A stretch of DNA of 64,000 nucleotides. It comes from Oscillospiraceae bacterium (GTDB lineage: Bacteria > Bacillota > Clostridia > Oscillospirales > Ruminococcaceae). Shown piece after piece: positions 1-7,424 of the stretch (the first letter of the stretch is position 1; each line of letters begins with the position of its first letter). The DNA lies in assembly GCA_022835495.1 (NCBI GenBank), contig BQOK01000001.1:3534001-3598000 (forward strand). Direction: 5' to 3'. The notes under the pieces were generated by a model. It saw nothing but the letters and a program-made list of their open reading frames with translations. It was not told where the DNA came from and did not search any database. The position numbers were made by a program, and so were the translations under genes.

Positions 1-66
1 TTTTGCGGCATTGGCCGCCGCGTTCTCCTTGTCGGCCAGGTTCCACATCACGATATGCTTTACCAT
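1..66 (-). CDS. Dabb (stress-responsive A/B barrel) protein, N-terminal fragment
   Basis: Only the first 22 codons are inside the window, reading left from an ATG at 64-66 that is preceded by an AAAGGAAG ribosome binding site. The N-terminus MVKHIVMWNL matches the first strand of Dabb domain proteins (PF07876), small dimeric ferredoxin-like barrels of about 100 residues with mostly unknown cellular roles. The rest of the protein is off the left edge, so the assignment rests on this short motif alone. It follows the HAD phosphatase and dinB in the same direction and may share their transcript. Confidence 0.6.
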   Translation of the reverse strand, partial: MVKHIVMWNLADKENAAANAAK

Positions 67-118
67 GTTTTATTCTTCCTTTCTTTTTCCACAGCCCTGC
101 GGCTGGTTTGTTGAAATC

Positions 119-769
119 TCAAAGGGTGTCCAGCAGGGGGATCGCCTCCCGCAGGCTGGGCACCACCGCCGCGGCCAGGGCCGCAAGCTCGGGGGTGGCC
201 GGGTCAAGATCCGGCACCATCACCGCGCGGCAGCCTGCCGCCGCTCCGGCCCGCAGGCCGTTGGGGCTGTCTTCCAGCACCATGCACTGCCCGGGCGCCG
301 CGCCCGCCAGGGCCGCCGCCCGCAAAAAAATGTCCGGCGCGGGCTTGCCGTGCTCCACCTCGTCGCCGCACACCGCGCCCTTGAAATACCGGTTCACCCT
401 TGCCAGCTCCAGGTAGCGCAGGGCGGTGACGCGGCCGGTGCTGGTGGCCAGCACCGCGGGCAGGTCGCGGCGGGCCAGTTCTTCCAGCAATTCGTCCAGG
501 CCGGGGCGCTTGGGCAGGCCCTTTGCCGCGATCTGTGCTTCCATGCGCTCCACGCAGGCGCCGCGCAGCTCCATAAAGTCAAACTCCGGGCCGAACGCAG
601 CTTTGCACAGCGCCACGCAGCCCTCCCGGTTGCGGCCCCGCATTCCGGCCACCAGCGCTTCGGTCATGGCAAGGCCCCGCTGCCTTCCCAGCTCCAGCCA
701 GCTGTCGTGATACATGCGCTCGGTGTCAAACATCAGGCCGTCCATGTCAAACAGTACCGCTTTTATCAT
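119..769 (-). CDS. HAD-superfamily phosphatase (beta-phosphoglucomutase-like)
   Basis: A 216-residue HAD hydrolase with all four family motifs visible: DxD nucleophile (Asp8, Asp10 in FDMDG), Ser110 of motif II (LATST), Lys142 of GKPAPDIF, and the acidic motif around Asp167 (LEDSPNG). An alpha-helical cap lies between residues 15 and 85, the subclass I arrangement of beta-phosphoglucomutase, phosphoglycolate phosphatase and YniC-type sugar phosphatases. The substrate cannot be read from sequence. It sits 16 bp downstream of dinB in the same direction, so the two are probably cotranscribed. Confidence 0.9.
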   Translation of the reverse strand: MIKAVLFDMDGLMFDTERMYHDSWLELGRQRGLAMTEALVAGMRGRNREGCVALCKAAFGPEFDFMELRGACVERMEAQIAAKGLPKRPGLDELLEELARRDLPAVLATSTGRVTALRYLELARVNRYFKGAVCGDEVEHGKPAPDIFLRAAALAGAAPGQCMVLEDSPNGLRAGAAAGCRAVMVPDLDPATPELAALAAAVVPSLREAIPLLDTL

Positions 770-785
770 GCGCGCTTCCCCCTTC

Positions 786-2054
786 TTACAATGGACCCTT
801 TACCTTCTCGTCCAGGTCCTCGTCCTCGCCGGGGCTCCCAATGGCAAGCTCCCCCAGCCCCAGATCGTTTTTCAAAATGCTTCCCGCGCCAATGGCCGCC
901 CTGCCGTACTTCTGGCGGATGGCGTCCAGGCTTTGCTCCAGCTTTTCCCGCTTCGGGTCGGTCCTCGGCGCGTCCTCAAAAAAGCTCTGCTGCACCGCAA
1001 AAGGCTCGGTGGTAATGGAAAGCGCCGTGACCGTGAGCATGCGGATGGGCTTTTGCATCTCCCAGTTGGCCTGCATGAGCTGCCAGCAGCCCTCGGCCAG
1101 GTCCCTTGCCAGGTGGGTGGCCTGGGGCAGCTGCTTTTGGCGGGTGATGGTCTTAAGCTGGGTGTCGCGCACCGTCACCTGCACTGCGCCCGCCCATACG
1201 CCGTGGCGGCGCAGCCGGGCGGCCACCTCGTCGGCCAGGACCGTGAGCGCGTGCCGGATGTCGGCCGGGCCGGAGAGGTTGCGCTTGAAGGTCATGCCGT
1301 TCCCCACCGATTTTACCGGCTCGGCCTCGCCCCAGCGGCGCACGGGCTCTGCGTCCTCGCCACGGGCATAACGCCCGATCTCAGGGCCCAGCTTGCCCAG
1401 GGCGCTCTGCAGCATGGCGGGCTCGGCCGCCGCCAGCCCGCCGATGGTGCGCACCCCCAAGCCCTGCAGCTTTTCTTCCGCCGAGCGGCCCACGAACAGC
1501 ATCTGCCCCACCGGCAGCGGCCACAGGATATCCTTATAGTTCTGCCGGCTGATCAGGGTGGTGGCGTCCGGCTTTTTATAGTCGCTGCCCAGCTTTGCGA
1601 ATACCTTGTTAAAGCTCACCCCCACCGAGATGGTCAGCCCGGTGGCGGCTTTCACCTCGGCCCGCAGCCGGTCCGCCAGCGCGGCGGGACTTTTTTCAAA
1701 CAGCTGCCAGGAACCGGTCACGTCCAGCCAGCTCTCGTCAATGCTGAAGGGCTCCACCCGGTCGGTATACTGCTGGTAAATATTGTTGATGAGCCGGTAA
1801 TATTTGCGGTATAGCTCCCGGTGGGGGGGCAGCAGCACCAGATCCGGGCACTTGCGCTTTGCCTGCCAGATGGTCTCTGCGGTCTTGACGCCCAGCTTTT
1901 TTGCGGGCTCGTTTTTTGCCAGGATGATCCCGTGCCGGCTCTCGGGGTCGCCGCACACCGCCACGCATTTTTGCCTCAGTTCGGGGTGCGCCAGCAGCTC
2001 CACGCTGGCGTAAAAGCTGTTGCAGTCGCAATGCAGCACCCAGCGCTCTTCCAC
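786..2054 (-). CDS. dinB: DNA polymerase IV (Y-family translesion polymerase)
   Basis: A 422-residue Y-family polymerase that copies past lesions with low fidelity. The first metal-binding aspartate is Asp10 in HCDCNSFYASVE and the second pair is Asp106-Glu107 in SIDESWLDVT. Palm, fingers, thumb (with helix-hairpin-helix near residues 175-215) and little-finger regions are all present at normal length. The start is GTG at 2054, with a GGGGG-type ribosome site upstream and a promoter (extended -10 TGGTATAAT, on the minus strand at 2096-2101) about 40 bp away. No LexA box was recognised, so SOS control is not shown. It is divergent from the CmpB-like gene. Confidence 0.93.
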   Translation of the reverse strand: MEERWVLHCDCNSFYASVELLAHPELRQKCVAVCGDPESRHGIILAKNEPAKKLGVKTAETIWQAKRKCPDLVLLPPHRELYRKYYRLINNIYQQYTDRVEPFSIDESWLDVTGSWQLFEKSPAALADRLRAEVKAATGLTISVGVSFNKVFAKLGSDYKKPDATTLISRQNYKDILWPLPVGQMLFVGRSAEEKLQGLGVRTIGGLAAAEPAMLQSALGKLGPEIGRYARGEDAEPVRRWGEAEPVKSVGNGMTFKRNLSGPADIRHALTVLADEVAARLRRHGVWAGAVQVTVRDTQLKTITRQKQLPQATHLARDLAEGCWQLMQANWEMQKPIRMLTVTALSITTEPFAVQQSFFEDAPRTDPKREKLEQSLDAIRQKYGRAAIGAGSILKNDLGLGELAIGSPGEDEDLDEKVKGPL

Positions 2055-2095
2055 GGCGCGCGCCCCCTTTCTGTTTCGACAAATTCCCGTTACTG

Positions 2096-2128
2096 ATTAT
2101 ACCATATCCCGGCCGCCGGTGCTATAAT
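2096..2128. promoter_or_regulatory. Back-to-back extended -10 promoters for dinB and the CmpB-like gene
   Basis: The 97-bp divergent gap carries TATAAT on the minus strand at 2101-2096 (preceded by TG one base upstream, giving TGGTATAAT) and TATAAT on the plus strand at 2123-2128 (TGCTATAAT). Both are extended -10 elements without convincing -35 boxes. They face away from each other with 21 bp between them, so the two genes may interfere or share a regulator. Confidence 0.6.
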
Positions 2129-2151
2129 GGCTACAAAAGGAGGGGGAAGCA

Positions 2152-2970
2152 ATGTTTGGTTTTTCTGTGTACCAGCTGCTCTGGTACTTCTTTATTTATG
2201 CGGTGCTGGGCTGGTGTGTGGAGGTGATCTTCTGCACCGCAACCACCGGCCAGTGGGTAAACCGGGGCTTTTTGAACGGCCCGCTGTGCCCTATCTACGG
2301 CTTCGGCATGGTGATCGTGCTCCTCTGCCTCATCCCGCTGCAGGGCAGCCTGCCGCTCTTGTTCCTGGGGTCTTTTCTGCTCACCAGCGCCCTGGAACTG
2401 GTGACGGGCTTTGTGCTGAAAAAGGCCTTTCACACCACCTGGTGGGATTATTCCGACCAGCCCTTCAACCTGGGCGGTTACGTGTGCCTGGGGTTCAGCC
2501 TGGCCTGGGGCCTGGGGGGCATGGCGGCGGTGCGCCTTCTGCACCCGCCGGTGGCAAAATTTGTCGCCTTTTTGCCCCGCCCGGTGGGCTGGACCCTGCT
2601 GGGGGTCTTTGGGCTTGCCTTTCTGATCGACCTGGCCGCCACCCTGACCACCCTCATCGGCCTGGAACGGGACCTGCGGGAGCTGGAGCGCATTGCCGCG
2701 GCCCTGCGCCGGGGCAGCGACGCCATCAGCCGGAACCTGAGCGACGCGGCCCTTGCCGCCGACGAAAAGCTGGAGGAGGGCAGGGATGCCCTGCCCGCAA
2801 AGCTTGCCGAGCTGGAGGTGCGGCGCGATTTTCTGCGGGCCAAGCTGGTGGACAGCCGCCTGTTCGGTGCGGGCCGGCTGATGCGGGCCTTCCCCGCCAT
2901 GCAGAACTTAAAGCACAGCGACGCCCTGGCCGAGCTGAAAGCCGAATTCAAAGCCCGCCTGCCGCGTTAA
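2152..2970 (+). CDS. CmpB-like putative ABC-transporter-type membrane protein
   Basis: A 272-residue integral membrane protein. Residues 1-170 hold about five hydrophobic segments with GW, NRGFLNGP and CPIYGFG motifs typical of the PF06541 (CmpB, putative ABC transporter type IV) family common in Clostridia. Residues 175-272 form a charged, helical cytoplasmic tail rich in Glu, Arg and Leu, probably coiled coil. A strong AAGGAGGGGG site precedes the ATG. No ATPase gene is adjacent, so a transport role is not demonstrated; the family is functionally uncharacterised. Confidence 0.75.
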   Translation: MFGFSVYQLLWYFFIYAVLGWCVEVIFCTATTGQWVNRGFLNGPLCPIYGFGMVIVLLCLIPLQGSLPLLFLGSFLLTSALELVTGFVLKKAFHTTWWDYSDQPFNLGGYVCLGFSLAWGLGGMAAVRLLHPPVAKFVAFLPRPVGWTLLGVFGLAFLIDLAATLTTLIGLERDLRELERIAAALRRGSDAISRNLSDAALAADEKLEEGRDALPAKLAELEVRRDFLRAKLVDSRLFGAGRLMRAFPAMQNLKHSDALAELKAEFKARLPR

Positions 2971-2989
2971 TGCCGCCCCACATGCAAAG

Positions 2990-3028
2990 AACGCCGCCGG
3001 TCCAAAGGACCGGCGGCGTTCTCTTTTT
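2990..3028. terminator. Rho-independent terminator, convergent genes
   Basis: A perfect 14-bp stem (2990-3003 with 3007-3020) around an AAA loop is followed by CTCTTTTT on the plus strand. It lies between convergent genes and could end both transcripts. Confidence 0.9.
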
Positions 3029-3037
3029 CAGTTGTGT

Positions 3038-4276
3038 TCAGGCGGCCTTTTCGGTGCCCGCCACCTGGCGGATGCTCACCGCGGCCGAGTGCCGGATGGG
3101 CGCCCATTCCACCTTTTTAAAGCAGGCCATAAGGCCCACAGGCAGGTAGGTGGCCATAAACAGCGGGAAGGTCACAAGGCTTGCCAGCTTTTGCGCAGTG
3201 GTGGCCCGCAGGTTCTTCCACTCGGTGATGCCGGTCAGGATCCCCATGCCCAGCAGCGAAACATACGCCCCGGCGACCAGCTGCAGCACTGAGAGCCCAA
3301 GCAGGCTCCAGCTGCCGGCGGCCAGCGCCGCAAGGCCCGCAAAGCACAGGCTCAACGCGGTGCACAGCAGGATCGGCATATAAGAGAGCAGAATGTCGGC
3401 GCAGGCCCAGCTGCCCCGCAGCGCGCCCTTAACCATGCGGCCGCCCCGCGAGCCCAGCACCTGCAAAAAGCCCTTGCACCAGCGCATACGCTGTTTCACG
3501 CTGGCCGCGTAATCGGTGGGCTGCTCGTCAAAGAACTCCGCCTGGGGGCAGTAGCCAATGCGGCGGCCCGCCAGAATCTGATCCACCGAAAACTGCAGGT
3601 CCTCGCACAAAAGGTGCCAGGGCCAGCCGCCCGCCTCTTTCAGGATCTCCTCGCTCACCACAAAACCGGTGCCGGTCACGTTGCAGCTGGTTTTCAGCAT
3701 CATGCGGGGGGCGTTCATGTAGCGGGCCTCACGCAAAAAGCACAGCGCATAGCCCGAGGCGATCCAGCCTGCATAGTTTTTCGAGTTGCGGTAGCTGGTG
3801 ACCACCGGGCACTCGGGGCCGAACACCCCGTCCATCCGGCGCACAAAATCCGGCCGCAGCAGGTTATCCGCGTCAAACACAAAGTAGCCGTCGTAATGCT
3901 TGCCCAGCGCCCAGATCTTTTTAAGCAAAAAATCCAGCGCGTAGCCCTTGCCCACAAGCTGCTTGTTCTGCCGCTCGAACACGGTGGCGCCCGCCTGGCG
4001 GGCTGCCTTCGCGGTCCCGTCGGTGCAGTTGTCGGCGGCCACATACATATCCACGCCGCCCGGGTAGTCCTGGGCGCGGATGCTCTCGAGCAGCTGGGGA
4101 AGCACGGCCTCCTCGTTGCGGGCGCACACCAGCACGGCGTAGCGGTTTTCACCCTTGCCCGGGTTCCACTTCGGTTTTTTCATCAGGGTCAGCAGGGCGT
4201 AAAGGCCCTGATAGGCGCAGCACACACCCAGCGCCATCATGCACAGGCGGCTGATCAAAAGCAATGTATCGGCCAT
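3038..4276 (-). CDS. Membrane-bound family 2 glycosyltransferase
   Basis: A 412-residue GT2 enzyme of the processive-synthase type. One N-terminal membrane segment (about residues 3-30) precedes a GT-A domain with CARNEE at 51-56, ADNCTDGT at 81-88, the DxD metal site Asp135-Ala-Asp137, CED at 224-226 (acceptor base region) and QRMRW at 262-266, the QxxRW motif of cellulose/hyaluronan/poly-N-acetylglucosamine synthases. Three or more C-terminal membrane helices follow. It probably builds or extends a cell-envelope glycan; the sugar is unknown. The start is taken at ATG 4276 with GAGAGG upstream; an in-frame ATG at 4339 has no good ribosome site. Confidence 0.88.
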   Translation of the reverse strand: MADTLLLISRLCMMALGVCCAYQGLYALLTLMKKPKWNPGKGENRYAVLVCARNEEAVLPQLLESIRAQDYPGGVDMYVAADNCTDGTAKAARQAGATVFERQNKQLVGKGYALDFLLKKIWALGKHYDGYFVFDADNLLRPDFVRRMDGVFGPECPVVTSYRNSKNYAGWIASGYALCFLREARYMNAPRMMLKTSCNVTGTGFVVSEEILKEAGGWPWHLLCEDLQFSVDQILAGRRIGYCPQAEFFDEQPTDYAASVKQRMRWCKGFLQVLGSRGGRMVKGALRGSWACADILLSYMPILLCTALSLCFAGLAALAAGSWSLLGLSVLQLVAGAYVSLLGMGILTGITEWKNLRATTAQKLASLVTFPLFMATYLPVGLMACFKKVEWAPIRHSAAVSIRQVAGTEKAA

Positions 4277-4419
4277 AGTCGGCCCATCCTCTCCCGGCCC
4301 CCGATTTAGCGCGGATGCGCCCGGGCCGTTACATCCCATTCAACGAGAGGGGGCGGCGTATATTTTCAGTTTTTTTGATTTTTTTCATTTTGTAAGAAAG
4401 ATTTAAGATTCTGCGGGCG

Positions 4420-4461
4420 AAAAAAACGCCCCAAAGCCGCAAGAGCACAGGCTTTGGGGGC
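4420..4461 (-). terminator. Rho-independent terminator of the flavin reductase gene
   Basis: Stem GCCCCAAAGCC (4428-4438) pairs with GGCTTTGGGGgC (4450-4461). Read leftward it ends in GTTTTTTCG, so it serves the minus-strand gene that stops at 4465. Confidence 0.8.
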
Positions 4462-4464
4462 ATT

Positions 4465-4992
4465 TTACCTGTTTTCAAAAAGCAGGCTTCCTTTTTTTAG
4501 CAGCGGGCTTGCGCGGGGCGGCACCGGGCCCTTTTGTTCCAGCCGGTAGGCTTTGTCCCGCAGGGGGGGCTCGCCGCTCAGCACCGCCGCGTCGGTCACG
4601 CCGGCCAGCACCAGCAGCCGTTCGCCCGCCTCGGTAACGTCCTTTACCCGGCAGATCAAAATCGCGCTCACATGTTCAGCCGGGCAGGGCATCGCGCGCA
4701 GCTCGGCCACCTGCAGGCCCTCGAATTTGTCAATCTCTGCGCAGGAACAAAGCCCGAACCGCTCGATCAGCTTCAAGGGCGCGCTTTCGGCCAGCACCGA
4801 AAGCGCAAATGTCTTGCCGCGCTGCACCGCGCGGGCCGTAAAGTTTTCCCTGTGCAGGCTCACGGTGAGCTGCGGGTCGGCGGTGGCAAGCGGCGTGACC
4901 GCGCTCACCACACACCCCACGCCCCGGCCCCCGTCCACCGCGGTGAGCACATACAGCCCGTAATCCAGCTTTTGCAGCGCAGTGCGATCCAT
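4465..4992 (-). CDS. Flavin reductase-like, FMN-binding split-barrel protein
   Basis: A 175-residue protein of the Flavin_Reduct family (PF01613). Residues 1-150 show the split-barrel pattern: LDYGLYVLTA near the start, a VSAVTPLATADPQLTVSLHRENFTA-type strand-turn-strand region (about 30-52) and FALSVLAESAP at about 62-72. Such proteins bind FMN and pass electrons to rubredoxin, oxygen or flavoproteins; in strict anaerobes they are often stand-alone or fused to rubredoxin. No fused domain is present here, so its partner is unknown. It sits 27 bp downstream of the flippase. Confidence 0.8.
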   Translation of the reverse strand: MDRTALQKLDYGLYVLTAVDGGRGVGCVVSAVTPLATADPQLTVSLHRENFTARAVQRGKTFALSVLAESAPLKLIERFGLCSCAEIDKFEGLQVAELRAMPCPAEHVSAILICRVKDVTEAGERLLVLAGVTDAAVLSGEPPLRDKAYRLEQKGPVPPRASPLLKKGSLLFENR

Positions 4993-5019
4993 TCGTGCTT
5001 CCCCCTTCTCTCCGCGCCT

Positions 5020-6441
5020 TCAGGCGCGCCGGCCCCGCCTGCCCAGCAGCTGGCGCAGCATGCCCAAAACCCCCTGGAAGTTAAAGGCGCATACCCCCAC
5101 TGTGAGCAGCGAGCACCAGATCGCCCAGTGGGGCGCCTGGAACAGCATCAGCCCTACCTCGGCCATAACCATGATTCCGTTGAACACAAGCTTTACCGGC
5201 GCAAAATCAATGCGCAGCAGCCCCCGGGTGTTCACCGCCCGCAGCAAAAACACCAGCAAATAGCTCAAAAAGCTAGCCAGGGTCACCCCATTTGGCCCCA
5301 TGCGGGGAATGAACAGCCAGTTGAGCGCGCAGTTTGCAACAGCGCCCGCCATCATGGTGTAAAGCGACAGGGTGCTGCGTTTTTCCACCATATAAATGCT
5401 GTTCAGGAACTGGTTCAGGCAGTTGAACAGCGTGGCAATGGTGAGCAGCGGCACAAACTGCCAGGCCTCGTAAAAATTCGCCTTGAACAGGAACATGAGC
5501 GGGCGGCACAGCAGCACAATCCCCGCGCAGCAGCAGAACAAAAGGCTCTGGTAAAGGCTGAACACCCGGCTGAAAAACCGCTCCCGCCCCTGCTCCTCGG
5601 TCACGGCCGAAAGCTGCCACGCCTCGTAAAAAATGGTGCCCAGTACCGTCAGAATGGTGGGCAAAAAGTAACCCACCCCCAAAAGGCCGGTCCAGTATTC
5701 GCCCGCCTGGCCCTCGTAGCCGTTGCACATCACCTTTACAAAAAACAGGTCGCTGGCGTTGATGATCCAAAAGCTGATCTGTGCGGGCACCATGGGCAGC
5801 GCGTAGCCCATCATCTTTTTCCACAGCGGCAGGTTAAAGCTGGCAAAGCGCAGGTAGCGCCGCAGCCCCGCGATCACAAACACGAACAGCGCGCTCAACG
5901 CGTCCGAGCAGATGAGCGCCAGCACATATCCCTCGGCCCCCAGGTGCAGCCCGGACAAAAACAGCAGCATAAACCCCAAATTGGTCGCGCTGCACAGAAC
6001 GCCGTCCAGCGCAACCAGCCGGTTGATCTGGCGGCTGCGCACAAATTGGGTGCACAGGGTGCGCAGGCAGCTCACCAGCACATGTACATACAAAAGCAGC
6101 GCGTAGGTATTGAACAGCGGGATCAGCCGCAGCAGCGGGTAAAAAGCCAGCATCAGCCCAAACCCCAGCAAAATGGTCACAAGGCCGTTGGTGAACACCT
6201 GGCTCTTGCTGTTTTGTTTTTCCAGCCCGAACCGGATAATGGCAAAGCTCACGCCCATGCTCACCAGTGGGATGAGCAGCGAGCCGATGTTCTGCACCAG
6301 CTTGGTGATGCCCACCTCCTCCACCTCGCCCATGGCAAAGGTGATGTAGGGCTGCAGCACGATGCTGAGCAGCTTGGAGGAAAAGTTGCTGATGGCAAAC
6401 AGCATGGTGTTGTTCATCAGCTTTTTATACTTGCCGTCCAC
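5020..6441 (-). CDS. Polysaccharide flippase (MOP superfamily, Wzx-like)
   Basis: About 473 residues with 12-14 predicted membrane helices, beginning KYKKLMNNTMLFAISNFSSK, the standard entry helix of Wzx/RfbX/SpoVB-type lipid-linked sugar exporters. It would flip undecaprenyl-linked glycans across the membrane, which fits the nearby GT2 enzyme. The start is placed at GTG 6441, which has AGGAAGG five bases upstream; an in-frame ATG at 6471 would lie only about 5 nt after the predicted transcription start and lacks a ribosome site. The next gene downstream is the flavin reductase. Confidence 0.88.
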   Translation of the reverse strand: MDGKYKKLMNNTMLFAISNFSSKLLSIVLQPYITFAMGEVEEVGITKLVQNIGSLLIPLVSMGVSFAIIRFGLEKQNSKSQVFTNGLVTILLGFGLMLAFYPLLRLIPLFNTYALLLYVHVLVSCLRTLCTQFVRSRQINRLVALDGVLCSATNLGFMLLFLSGLHLGAEGYVLALICSDALSALFVFVIAGLRRYLRFASFNLPLWKKMMGYALPMVPAQISFWIINASDLFFVKVMCNGYEGQAGEYWTGLLGVGYFLPTILTVLGTIFYEAWQLSAVTEEQGRERFFSRVFSLYQSLLFCCCAGIVLLCRPLMFLFKANFYEAWQFVPLLTIATLFNCLNQFLNSIYMVEKRSTLSLYTMMAGAVANCALNWLFIPRMGPNGVTLASFLSYLLVFLLRAVNTRGLLRIDFAPVKLVFNGIMVMAEVGLMLFQAPHWAIWCSLLTVGVCAFNFQGVLGMLRQLLGRRGRRA

Positions 6442-6482
6442 CGGATCCTTCCTCTCCCGATTCGTTCCCATTAGGTTACCCT

Positions 6483-6511
6483 ATTATAACAAGCTTAGTC
6501 CGCCTTGTCAC
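6483..6511 (-). promoter_or_regulatory. Promoter of the flippase gene
   Basis: On the minus strand, -35 GTGACA (6511-6506), a 17-bp spacer and -10 TATAAT (6488-6483). It overlaps the 3' end of the upstream metalloprotease gene, so the flippase need not depend on read-through. Confidence 0.7.
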
Positions 6512-7073
6512 CCTGCGGGGGCATTTTAAGCAGGGCGCGGCGGGCCTTATAGTCCGGCAGGATGCCGGCCACCAGCGCCCAAAACCCCGCCTGGTGGTCG
6601 GGGTGCACAAAATGGCAGTACTCGTGCACCACCACATACTCCACCGCCTCGGGGGGCATCAGGGCAAGGCGCGCCGCCAGGGTGATGCGCCGCTCTTTTA
6701 CATTGCAGCTGCCCCAGCGGGTGCGCATGTCCCGCACGCGCAGCTCGGGCCTTTGGCCCCCCAGCACCCCTTCAAACAGGGGGAATACCCGCTCGCTCAC
6801 CGGCAAAAACAGCGCCAGGCACTCTTTTTTGCCGGGCGCGGCCTGTGCCGCCTCGGCAGCCTGCCGGCGGCGCATCTTTGCCTGTGCGGCCGCGATCCAC
6901 CCGGCCCGGCCGGCCACAAATGCGTCCACCGCGGCCAGGGGCGCGCGCGGCGGGGCGCTCACCGCCACGCTGCCGTCGCCCCGAACCCGCAGGTTCAAAT
7001 TTTTAACCCGTTTGCGGGTCAGCTCGTATTCCACCCCGCCTGCGCTGCGCATGCTGCACTGCCGCAAGCCCAT
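6495..7073 (-). CDS. YgjP-like zinc metallopeptidase
   Basis: A 192-residue member of the YgjP/DUF45 family (PF01863). The zinc site is His150-Glu151-Tyr-Cys-His154 with a third ligand probably His160 (HPDH), and the family signature RTRWGSC is at 118-124. The N-terminal half is the small beta-rich domain normally seen before the catalytic domain. The start is ATG 7073 with GGGGGAG upstream; an in-frame ATG at 7325 would add 84 residues of low-complexity sequence overlapping the nrd control region and is rejected. The biological substrate of this family is unknown. Confidence 0.85.
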   Translation of the reverse strand: MGLRQCSMRSAGGVEYELTRKRVKNLNLRVRGDGSVAVSAPPRAPLAAVDAFVAGRAGWIAAAQAKMRRRQAAEAAQAAPGKKECLALFLPVSERVFPLFEGVLGGQRPELRVRDMRTRWGSCNVKERRITLAARLALMPPEAVEYVVVHEYCHFVHPDHQAGFWALVAGILPDYKARRALLKMPPQGDKAD

Positions 7074-7424
7074 CCGTTCTCCCCCGCTTTGTTTTGGATT
7101 TTTTGTTTGTTTTCCCGTTTTGCCAAAAAGCGCGGCGCGTGACCGGCCGCCCCTGCGCCCGGCCCGTGCGCAGGGGCGGATGCGCGCTTTATTCGGCCAG
7201 CAAAACAACCGCGCTGCGGTTATTTTACCATGTTTTTCATGCGAAAGGGGCACCCAGAGCAAAAGTAACAAAAAATTCATACAAACCTTAGCGTTTATTT
7301 TGTGTTCCCTCATATTGACACCCACTATATCTGGGTGTCATAATGAATAGCGAATGAAATCAAACCCAAAATACAGGGCTGGGCGCAGGGCGCCCGAAAG
7401 GCCGCGCAAAAAGGAGTTTTCGCC
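7074..7424. promoter_or_regulatory. 351-bp divergent gap with the nrdD promoter and operator
   Basis: The right part holds -35 TTGACA (7315-7320), an 18-bp spacer and -10 CATAAT (7339-7344) reading toward nrdD. A perfect 9-bp inverted repeat, TGACACCCA (7316-7324) and TGGGTGTCA (7332-7340), fills the spacer and overlaps the -35. Two degenerate matches to the NrdR box (consensus acaCwAtATaTwGtgt) start at 7290 and 7322, exactly 32 bp apart, the usual spacing of paired NrdR sites. The left half (7080-7280) shows no gene or clear signal. NrdR would repress when dATP is plentiful; this is inferred. Confidence 0.65.

Noticed and set aside
4534-6474. 646-codon plus-strand open frame opposite the flavin reductase and flippase genes
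   Set aside because: The protein is Gln/His/Arg-rich low-complexity sequence typical of the antisense of GC-rich genes; the minus-strand genes have clear families.
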